NCBI GenBank assembly: GCA_012513545.1
Contig: JAAZCB010000974.1
Coordinates: forward strand, 1 to 6,021
Origin: Clostridiaceae bacterium
GTDB lineage: Bacteria; Bacillota_A; Clostridia; Acetivibrionales; Acetivibrionaceae
Reading direction: 5' to 3'
DNA length: 6,021 nucleotides
Every line of letters begins with the position of its first letter. The first letter of the stretch is position 1. The position numbers were made by a program, and so were the translations under genes. This document shows, piece after piece, positions 1 through 6,021 of this stretch. Below the pieces are notes generated by a model. It ran no database searches. It was not told the origin of the DNA and saw only the letters and a program-made list of their open reading frames with translations.

Positions 1-236
1 CTTGGATTGAAGCTGTTTTGAGTGAAGGATTTATGGAAGTTAAGCAGGATACGGCCATTATTCTGGTGGACACTGCAGAATGGCCTGATGAAATAGACAT
101 TAACAGAGCTAAGGCTGCTAAAGAGAGGGCAGCGGAAAGACTGATGAGAAGAATGAACAAGGAAGAGTATGTACAGTCAAAAGCAGCTCTTGCCAGAGCC
201 ATGGCGAGGTTGAAAGTCAAAAAGAAGGGTTCCTGA
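1..236 (+). CDS. atpC: F1Fo ATP synthase epsilon subunit, C-terminal part (5' end outside window)
   Basis: The reading frame is open from the left edge (first full codon at 3) to TGA at 234-236, giving 77 visible residues, roughly the last 55-60% of a normal epsilon subunit of about 135 residues. The TTG at 18 is an internal codon, not the start. The visible part begins in the last strands of the N-terminal beta-sandwich ([10 protein letters not shown], then [15 protein letters not shown]) and continues into the C-terminal helical hairpin ([15 protein letters not shown], then [14 protein letters not shown]). Epsilon belongs to the central stalk of F1; it couples gamma rotation to the c-ring, and its helical arm inhibits ATP hydrolysis. 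The motif IDINRA (93-110) fits the I(L)DXXRA ATP-binding motif known from the Bacillus PS3 epsilon subunit, and the two arginines of RAMAR (195-197 and 207-209) match its other ATP contacts. As in most bacteria it is presumably the last gene of an atp operon lying to the left; only the gene itself is visible here. Confidence 0.95.
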   Translation, partial: WIEAVLSEGFMEVKQDTAIILVDTAEWPDEIDINRAKAAKERAAERLMRRMNKEEYVQSKAALARAMARLKVKKKGS

Positions 237-262
237 TTGATAGAGCCTTTATATTCCGATAG

Positions 263-317
263 TAATATAAGCCGACAGGTACAGTTAAAATAAGGTACTA
301 TCGGCTTATATTAATTT
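263..317 (+). terminator. Imperfect stem-loop behind atpC, candidate intrinsic terminator
   Basis: A 13-bp perfect inverted repeat (263-275 with 301-313, GC-containing core GCCGA/TCGGC) begins 27 bases after the atpC stop. A small mismatch follows, and the helix can be extended by GTAC 279-282 pairing with GTAC 295-298, leaving a 12-base loop. The 3' arm and the bases after it are U-rich in RNA (CUUAUAUUAAUUU) but there is no clean run of U, so this is a weak or non-canonical rho-independent terminator. Its position between the end of an atp operon and a separately promoted gene fits a terminator. It could instead be an mRNA 3'-end stabilising hairpin. Confidence 0.5.
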
Positions 318-434
318 ATAATGAATTTACATAATCATGCCGATAATATATGTAGGAAAATGTGTTTAATTTCTGCTACGCAGTTTAATTGGCCTATAGG
401 TATAACGGCATACGGCATTAGTAATTCTGACCTA

Positions 435-469
435 CGTACAGCTTTGGTCTCATATGCTAAAATTATAAT
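435..469 (+). promoter_or_regulatory. Candidate sigma-A-type promoter for the surface-protein genes
   Basis: A perfect TATAAT hexamer lies at 464-469, overlapped on its left by TAAAAT at 458-463. The -35 element is poor: no good TTGACA lies 16-18 bp before TATAAT, while CGTACA (435-440, three of six consensus bases) lies 17 bp before TAAAAT. Starting from TATAAT, transcription would begin near 476 and give a short leader of about 20 bases that still contains the ribosome binding site at 485-489. In such AT-rich DNA a TATAAT can occur by chance, so the call rests mainly on position. A weak -35 could mean activator dependence. Confidence 0.35.
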
Positions 470-484
470 AGATCCATATCATTC

Positions 485-490
485 GGGGGT
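485..490 (+). promoter_or_regulatory. Ribosome binding site for the 1627-residue surface protein
   Basis: GGGGGT ends six bases before the ATG at 497, with five consecutive Gs at 485-489. It resembles the G-rich Shine-Dalgarno in front of the next gene. The spacing supports ATG 497 as the start, and a signal peptide follows directly. Confidence 0.65.
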
Positions 491-496
491 TATTCT

Positions 497-3400
497 ATGA
501 GAGCTTCAAAAAGACTTCTTGCCACTTTACTGGTATTAAATCTGATATTGGGATATATGACCTTTACACTGCAGGATGTTTATGCAGCAATAAGCCCCAT
601 TAACATTTATATTAAGAACCTTACTGACGGCAGTCTGACGTTTGGTTGGGACAGGCCTAACTCAGCCAAGTCTTTCCGTATTTCCTACCATACGCCACAA
701 AGTGGCTTACAAACTATTGTCAGCAATGAGGATATAAATACATATACCCTCGAAGAAATGCAGAATGATTACATATATGATATAAGAGTTGAGGTGTTTA
801 ACAATACAGACCTAGGTGGAACAAAAATAGCTGAAGGGCTTGTTTATTTTCTGCCAGGCATAACATTTTATGCCGACGGCGCGGAACAGGAAAGGGAGGC
901 TTTGCCTGGAGGCGGCTATGAAATCGGAGAAAAACCCAGACTTAATATCAAATGGGTTATGCCAAAGGTATGGAATGAAGCCCTTGGCGAATTCAGGTAT
1001 GCAAGTGGGGCGGATTCAATCAGTATAATAAGCAATGGCCTTAACAGTGTATATAATAATAATGTTGAAATTACCAGCCTAAACTTCAAAATTAATATTT
1101 CAAGCAGTTTTTCAACACTTAACAGTGGTTCTAATCAGTCATCAATAAATGTGGACTATAATAATTCCGAGTATAAGGCTCATGTGTCAGGTAATCCGGC
1201 TGTAACATCGAGAATTTCTGGTCCTGATGCAAACGGCTATATGTATTTTGACCTGATCGGAAGGAAAGATCTTAATACACCACTGCCTGCTGCAGAGGAG
1301 TATGGTTTGCCTGATGGAGATATCCTGCCCGGTTCAGTTTATTACATGAATATCAAACTTGCATATAAAAATGATGCCGGAGACTCAAAGTATGCAGTAA
1401 CAGTAGGAAAACCATCCGACTTGAACGGAAGCCTTCTTGCGGGGCCATTCATTTATACTTATACCCCAATCAGGTTTCAGCTTTCAAAAGACTCATCAGA
1501 CAATATTTACATAAAGGTTTATAAAACAAACCAGGGAAGTCTTGATTTGCCGAGGATGTTTTATGAAATTCAGTCAAGTGACGATCCGACAATACCCGGG
1601 GACTGGGCAGTAAGGAAGACAATTGATGACAGTTTCTTTGCGCCTGGAGTTGAAAGTGCCATAACAATGATATCGGGCGTGGGGGTAAATAATAAAATAT
1701 ACTATAAGATAGTCGTAAAGACAGATACTACCAGTGACAGGATTAATTCAATGCCCATGTATTACATCCTCTCGGAAGATATCAGCAAGTCACCTGTACC
1801 AAAGGGAATTATCGTAATTGACAGGAAGCTTGTGACAAGAATAATAACAGAGAACGGAGAAGATAAGGTACAAAAGTCCAGCGATATAACAATTTCCTGG
1901 GAAAAGCCGGCTAACTGGGATGAAATCAGGGCTAATGAAGAGCCGGATAAGGATGTTGTATTTCATATTCTCTTAAATGTAAATGAGACTGAGACTCAAA
2001 TGGAGACTTTTCCCGAACTTAAAGCTGATGGTATTCTTTTGGGGTATTTTCCTCTTAAATACAGAAAGGTGTTGTATTTTTCTTCGAAGAGTGTTAAGGA
2101 GAACGGAAACAGGCTTGAATACACAATTAATGGGTTTGACCTTTTCAAAGGTTCATATTTTTCCGGAATGGATGCTTCGGGAGAAGTATCTCTAATTGAA
2201 GAAACAATAGATAACCCTGAAAACTACCCGGCATTTTTGCTTCCGAACAAGGTGTATTATATGCAGATGTACACTACAAGCGCACCCAATAGAAATTCTA
2301 CAGAGCTTGAAGATATGTCAGACAAATCGATTATAGTAAGCTTTACAACCAGGGCAGTAAAAGAAGTTGACGTTCCGCTTCCCAAAGACCTGAGACTCAA
2401 TGTAAATGATGCAGATGTTACTATTGGTGAAACGACAGTGATATCAAATTATATAGAACTTCAATTTGACAAGGTGAATATAGACTGGAGCAACTATACT
2501 TCTGATGCGGATGCAGCAAAGAATACATATTATGATATTTATGCAAGTACCAGGAGTGATATCAATTCTTTCAGGCTAGTAGGATCTACCGAATTCCAGC
2601 ATGGTGATCTGACGTTTATTGGTGATGATGATGATCAAAGTACTTCGATAAGGGTGACAGTGAGGAATTTTTCGGAGGGTACGCCTGCATATTCCGTGTT
2701 CGGGACAGGACTCAGACCAAATACCACTTACTATTTTATCGCAAAAACAAGGCTTGTTATAGGAGGTAAGAGCAGTGAGTCCGAACCAACTGTTCTCCTT
2801 CCTGTAACTACTGTGAGGGGAATAATAGGAGCTCCGGACGATTCTTCAAAGAAGCCCTTGGCTCCTTCAGACTTTGGAATTGCACAGGATAAAGACGGTA
2901 ACGATTTGATTTCAAGCTCAAGCGTGGTTTTTTCATGGACCAGGCTGGAAACCGATGTAGTTTATAACATCATATGTACATCAAGAAGGCTTGGAGCTGA
3001 TGAGGGTTCGTATACTGGCCAGGACGATGCACTGTATCAAGGTTTCCTTACGGAGTTTGGCGAAATAGTTCTGGATCCGTCTCTTGGCAATTTACCTGAT
3101 AATTTTCAATATGATCCGGTAAGCAAAGAATTAAGGTTTACAGTCAACAGGTGGCTTTTTCCCAACAAGCTGTACTATTTCAGCATAAAGGCGGTTAATA
3201 AGACGGATAAAACCAGCGTCAGTTCATGGGTATCCATTCCTGTTACAACCACCCTTATTAAGCAGCCGGCGTTTTTAGAGGTTGTTAAGGATGTGCAGCT
3301 GGGGTTTTTCTTTAACGATGAAGACCTAAAAACAAGAACTGAGGACTATAGCATATACCTTAAGGCAGAAGATGATTTAAAGTTCAGGTATATAACAAAG

Positions 3401-5380
3401 GACAAATACATGATTAGCAGATTTGGCTCGACCTTTTATATCAGAATGGTAAATCTGAAGCCCAATACCTCTTATGATGTCAAGGTATATAAGAATAATG
3501 ACGAGACTCTTGTGCATTCTAAAGAAGGCATGGAAACAAGGGACAGCTATCATCAGTTGGAAGTAAGATGGAGAGGAATTCCGGGATACAAGTTCGAGCT
3601 AACCTTGAGGACCGATAGTGATGATAATTATATAATGCTAAAAGATGAAGATCTGGAACAGTATATTGATGAAAACGGAAGGAGAGTTCCCTATTATCCT
3701 GAAAAAAATTCGGAAACAAGCGGAACAGACTATGTGTATTATTATGCCAGGATAAAAAGTATTCCTGTAAAAACTGATGACGGATCTTTAATTCATGTAG
3801 ATTTGAAATCCAATACCAAGTATTATATTAAGGTCCGAGCTGCAAGGACAGATCCGGTTGATCCGGCAATAGTTTCGTACTCAAAATATGTTGGTCCGGT
3901 AGATATGAGAACGGATTTTAATCAGATGGACTATGAGGATGAAGATGGGGTAATTAGGAAAGAAGCCTCCTTTTATGACAAAATTGCAGAGTTTGAAGAG
4001 AAAATGTTCTGGAGAATGGATATGAAAAACGCCAGTCGTAACAAGCTTCTGCTAAAGTCAGACAGGGTTGTGGATGCAATTATAAATAATGGCCCTTATA
4101 CTTATACCCTTGACATTTCAAATTATGCCCAGAGCGTTTCGGAGGATATTATATATATTCCGGCAAGTGTATTTGAAGCTCTTGAAACTGTTAACAAAAG
4201 CTTTGCGATAAGGACTTGGGGTGCGGAATATGTTTTCAGGCCGGGTACTGTTGATCTTGAAAGTGAAGAAATTTCAAAGCTTAAAGAAGATAAAAACGTT
4301 AATGACATCTTTTACAGGATTAAGACAAGCCGGAAAGACGATTCGGAAGAGTCATTACCTCGAGAATTGAAACCTTTGTCAAAAGTAAATGAGTTTGAAA
4401 TGGAGGTTCTGGGAACTTCGCTTAGGTATCAACAATTAAAGGAGCAGGTTAAGGATCTTTTGTACAACAAAGAATCGGGGCTGATGCAGCAAAAATTAAA
4501 TGAATTTCTGGAGGAGACTTCTGATAGTACTCAAAAATCAAGTGAAATCGAAGAAATATTGGAAGATATGATTTATGATATTGAGCTGGAACTGTCGGAT
4601 TTTCTTAAAAACAGGTTTGAAGGGAAAAACGGTTCAAGGCCAATTATCGTTAAAACCCAAACGGTTTCAGCATTTGGAAGTCCTATGCTGACGAAGCTTG
4701 CATTTAAAGCAGAAGCAGGGTTGAATCTTCCTTATGTATGTTATGACGGAACAGAGACATGGAAAAAACTTTCTACAGATATAGCATATGTTGCAGACAA
4801 AATAGCGTTTAATGTTTTTAAGACCGGTGAATTTACTGTTCTTAACCTAAAAGTCGTGTCAGAGGATATCACAGGGGATAGCTCATTGTCACAGGCCATA
4901 AACCTGCTTATGTCAAAATATGATTTAACAGAGGTATTCGGCACCATGAAATCCTTTTATCCTGAGGACAGTGTCAAGGTTAAGGAAATTATTCTGCTAT
5001 ACGAAAAAGTAACCGGAAGGGAAGCTGAAGCTACAGGGCTTACAATAAATCAAAAGGCCAGAAAATACGGGCTTGAGAGTCTTATAGGTCTGGGAGGGGT
5101 TTTGCGGGATGTAACCAGGCAGGAGGCTGCTATAGTAGTCATGCTTGTTTACTCATTTAAAACCGGCGTGGATGTGGAAAAATATGTACCAAACAAATAC
5201 TTCCATATCAAGGATGACGCGAGTATAGGTGACAGTAGCTACAGCTATGTTTTAATGGCTGTTGACCTGGGTATTTTAGGGCTGGAGGAGGAAAATTCGT
5301 TCCTGCCCGACACGAGTATAAAAAGGGCTGAGCTTGCACAGGCATTCGTAAAGCTATTGAAACTGACAGGTGATATATAG
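497..5380 (+). CDS. Large secreted multi-FN3-like, SLH-anchored cell-surface protein
   Basis: This 1627-residue protein is predicted to be exported and bound to the cell wall; no enzyme domain is recognisable. Residues 1-30 form a signal peptide: basic start (R2, K5, R6), hydrophobic core 7-20, likely cleavage after V-Y-A (28-30). Residues 32-1140 form about eight FN3-like beta modules, roughly 32-119, 120-325, 325-430, 433-620, 626-773, 785-918, 920-1015 and 1018-1138. They are recognised by core tryptophans (W51, W153, W468, W814) and the recurring L-x-P-N-x-x-Y-Y strand motif (277-283, 582-588, 739-746, 887-894, 987-993, 1103-1110). Residues 1155-1250 (YTYTLDISNY, then IPASVFEALE) and 1380-1452 (LPYVCYDGTETWKKL, then FNVFKTGEFTVL) are two beta domains of the sort often found before SLH regions. 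They flank a highly charged helical stretch, 1255-1375. Residues 1476-1627 contain three divergent SLH repeats; the last is clearest (FLPDTSIKRAELAQAFVKLL, 1602-1621). SLH domains in general bind pyruvylated secondary wall polymer. The start is set by GGGGG at 485-489 and the signal peptide. A second exported protein follows after 19 bp. Module borders are estimates; the likely role is structural or adhesive. Confidence 0.9.
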   Translation: MRASKRLLATLLVLNLILGYMTFTLQDVYAAISPINIYIKNLTDGSLTFGWDRPNSAKSFRISYHTPQSGLQTIVSNEDINTYTLEEMQNDYIYDIRVEVFNNTDLGGTKIAEGLVYFLPGITFYADGAEQEREALPGGGYEIGEKPRLNIKWVMPKVWNEALGEFRYASGADSISIISNGLNSVYNNNVEITSLNFKINISSSFSTLNSGSNQSSINVDYNNSEYKAHVSGNPAVTSRISGPDANGYMYFDLIGRKDLNTPLPAAEEYGLPDGDILPGSVYYMNIKLAYKNDAGDSKYAVTVGKPSDLNGSLLAGPFIYTYTPIRFQLSKDSSDNIYIKVYKTNQGSLDLPRMFYEIQSSDDPTIPGDWAVRKTIDDSFFAPGVESAITMISGVGVNNKIYYKIVVKTDTTSDRINSMPMYYILSEDISKSPVPKGIIVIDRKLVTRIITENGEDKVQKSSDITISWEKPANWDEIRANEEPDKDVVFHILLNVNETETQMETFPELKADGILLGYFPLKYRKVLYFSSKSVKENGNRLEYTINGFDLFKGSYFSGMDASGEVSLIEETIDNPENYPAFLLPNKVYYMQMYTTSAPNRNSTELEDMSDKSIIVSFTTRAVKEVDVPLPKDLRLNVNDADVTIGETTVISNYIELQFDKVNIDWSNYTSDADAAKNTYYDIYASTRSDINSFRLVGSTEFQHGDLTFIGDDDDQSTSIRVTVRNFSEGTPAYSVFGTGLRPNTTYYFIAKTRLVIGGKSSESEPTVLLPVTTVRGIIGAPDDSSKKPLAPSDFGIAQDKDGNDLISSSSVVFSWTRLETDVVYNIICTSRRLGADEGSYTGQDDALYQGFLTEFGEIVLDPSLGNLPDNFQYDPVSKELRFTVNRWLFPNKLYYFSIKAVNKTDKTSVSSWVSIPVTTTLIKQPAFLEVVKDVQLGFFFNDEDLKTRTEDYSIYLKAEDDLKFRYITKDKYMISRFGSTFYIRMVNLKPNTSYDVKVYKNNDETLVHSKEGMETRDSYHQLEVRWRGIPGYKFELTLRTDSDDNYIMLKDEDLEQYIDENGRRVPYYPEKNSETSGTDYVYYYARIKSIPVKTDDGSLIHVDLKSNTKYYIKVRAARTDPVDPAIVSYSKYVGPVDMRTDFNQMDYEDEDGVIRKEASFYDKIAEFEEKMFWRMDMKNASRNKLLLKSDRVVDAIINNGPYTYTLDISNYAQSVSEDIIYIPASVFEALETVNKSFAIRTWGAEYVFRPGTVDLESEEISKLKEDKNVNDIFYRIKTSRKDDSEESLPRELKPLSKVNEFEMEVLGTSLRYQQLKEQVKDLLYNKESGLMQQKLNEFLEETSDSTQKSSEIEEILEDMIYDIELELSDFLKNRFEGKNGSRPIIVKTQTVSAFGSPMLTKLAFKAEAGLNLPYVCYDGTETWKKLSTDIAYVADKIAFNVFKTGEFTVLNLKVVSEDITGDSSLSQAINLLMSKYDLTEVFGTMKSFYPEDSVKVKEIILLYEKVTGREAEATGLTINQKARKYGLESLIGLGGVLRDVTRQEAAIVVMLVYSFKTGVDVEKYVPNKYFHIKDDASIGDSSYSYVLMAVDLGILGLEEENSFLPDTSIKRAELAQAFVKLLKLTGDI

Positions 5381-5383
5381 GTA

Positions 5384-5391
5384 AAGGGGGG
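5384..5391 (+). promoter_or_regulatory. Strong ribosome binding site that decides the ATG 5400 start
   Basis: AAGGGGGG lies in the 19-bp gap and ends eight bases before ATG 5400. A nearer ATG at 5392-5394 abuts the G-run and meets TAA after nine codons, so it cannot be the start. The next ATG, at 5400, opens a long frame beginning with a signal peptide. Confidence 0.75.
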
Positions 5392-5399
5392 ATGAAACC

Positions 5400-6021
5400 A
5401 TGTCCAGGATTAAGAGAATAAGCGCTTTAGTAATAATATTGCTCCAGTTTATGCAGTTTGGCATTTATAGCAATGCTCTGGATTATGAGCCTCAATTGCC
5501 CCCTTCCAAGGTGAGGGCTGAGTCTATAAACGAGGGAGAGCCTCCTATTGGCTATAACGAGTTTGACAAGAATTATGTTGACTTGAAATGGGAGGTTGAT
5601 TTTCCTGCGGGTGTCCAGGCAAGGTACTTGAATATTTTTACTCAGGAAATGCCAAAGCAATACAAGCCTCCAAAAGGACGTGTCCTTCGTGAGAGAAACT
5701 TACCGGGAAGTCTTGATGCTTTCAGGCTGAAAGAGCTCGAATCAGGTACAATTTACTACGTTGACATGACTGCTTATTATACACGTGTTATCGACAATAC
5801 CACGTATACAAGTCCGGAATCGGTACCGTCCAATAGGTTGAAGGTATTGACTGATATAAGTATAAATGCTTATTCCTCCGGAACAAATAAGATAAAAATT
5901 GAGTGGGATGATGTCTGGAACATTCGAGGCAGGATAGATTACAAGCTTTATGTGTCAGAAAACAGCACTTTCACAAATACTCCACCCATTTATATAGGAC
6001 AGAACCAGATTGGTAAGGATA
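5400..6021 (+). CDS. Secreted FN3-like surface protein, N-terminal 207 residues (3' end outside window)
   Basis: The frame is open from ATG 5400 to the right edge without a stop. Residues 1-26 form a signal peptide: MSRIKR, a hydrophobic core 8-22, and likely cleavage after S-N-A (24-26), so the protein is exported. The mature part starts with a proline-rich linker (PQLPPS, 31-36). A first FN3-like module covers about 37-151, with core tryptophan W64 (VDLKWEVDFP) and the strand motif LESGTIYYVDM (113-123), ending SNRLKVLT. A second begins near 152 with KIKIEWDDVWN (164-174). These features resemble modules of the upstream protein, whose W153 and W468 segments have the same I-x-W spacing followed by a second tryptophan. 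Only 19 bp and a strong Shine-Dalgarno separate the genes and no terminator is visible, so they are probably co-transcribed. Whether this protein has its own SLH anchor, or binds its neighbour, lies beyond the window. Function is unknown; the surface location is inferred from the signal peptide and module type. Confidence 0.88.
   Translation, partial: MSRIKRISALVIILLQFMQFGIYSNALDYEPQLPPSKVRAESINEGEPPIGYNEFDKNYVDLKWEVDFPAGVQARYLNIFTQEMPKQYKPPKGRVLRERNLPGSLDAFRLKELESGTIYYVDMTAYYTRVIDNTTYTSPESVPSNRLKVLTDISINAYSSGTNKIKIEWDDVWNIRGRIDYKLYVSENSTFTNTPPIYIGQNQIGKD

Noticed and set aside
393..400. Palindrome CCTATAGG as a possible operator.
   Set aside because: An eight-base palindrome is expected by chance in a gap of this size, and it is not placed convincingly relative to the candidate promoter.
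405..418. Tandem 7-base direct repeat ACGGCAT (405-411, 412-418) in the gap before the large gene.
   Set aside because: Two short copies only; this is too little to call an operator or repeat element without conservation data.
2618..2637. Run of GAT codons encoding four consecutive aspartates (residues 710-713), considered as a calcium-binding site.
   Set aside because: It lacks the spacing of an EF-hand, dockerin or RTX calcium loop; it looks like a short acidic surface loop.
1470..4947. Several reverse-strand open frames of 61-68 codons (for example 1470-1667, 3519-3719, 4123-4308, 4741-4947) and a forward one at 1983-2195.
   Set aside because: All lie inside the long, domain-rich 1627-residue frame, lack convincing ribosome binding sites, and encode peptides with no recognisable features; they are shadows of the real gene.
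497..5380. Possible cellulosome scaffoldin or glycoside hydrolase, considered because of the SLH anchor and clostridial style.
   Set aside because: No cohesin, dockerin, carbohydrate-binding module or catalytic motif could be recognised in the 1627 residues.
5427..5660. Reverse-strand open frame of 77 codons.
   Set aside because: It is antisense to the start of the second surface-protein gene, which has a strong Shine-Dalgarno, a signal peptide and FN3-like motifs; the reverse frame has none of these.

Overview
The window looks like the chromosome of a Gram-positive, low-GC Firmicute, most likely an anaerobic member of the Clostridia. The evidence is an AT-leaning composition, G-rich Shine-Dalgarno sequences (GGGGG, AAGGGGGG), a Firmicute-type F1 epsilon subunit, and a very large secreted protein ending in S-layer homology (SLH) repeats. 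An Acetivibrio/Hungateiclostridium-like cellulolytic clostridium would fit in style, but nothing in the sequence proves a genus.

Layout. Positions 1-236 are the 3' end of atpC (F1Fo ATP synthase epsilon subunit), which normally ends an atp operon. Positions 237-496 are a 260-bp AT-rich gap. It holds an imperfect stem-loop just behind atpC (candidate terminator), a perfect TATAAT box about 30 bp before the next gene, and a G-rich ribosome binding site. Positions 497-5380 encode one 1627-residue exported protein: signal peptide, a long series of fibronectin type III (FN3)-like beta modules, a charged helical segment between two further beta domains, and C-terminal divergent SLH repeats. After 19 bp and a very strong Shine-Dalgarno, a second exported protein with the same style of FN3-like modules starts at 5400 and runs off the right edge at 6021.

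How the genes fit together. The ATP synthase gene and the surface-protein genes look like separate transcription units that happen to be neighbours. The two surface proteins are very probably co-transcribed. The first carries its own wall anchor (SLH). The second has a signal peptide and shares the FN3-like design, so the pair reads as a cell-envelope module, perhaps an S-layer-associated structural or adhesive assembly. No catalytic domain, cohesin, dockerin or carbohydrate-binding module is recognisable, so the biochemical role is unknown. The most interesting points are the unusually expanded FN3-like modules with a shared W-x-x-P-x-x-W-[N/D]-E signature, the eroded SLH repeats, and an intergenic inverted repeat with two mutually exclusive pairings.
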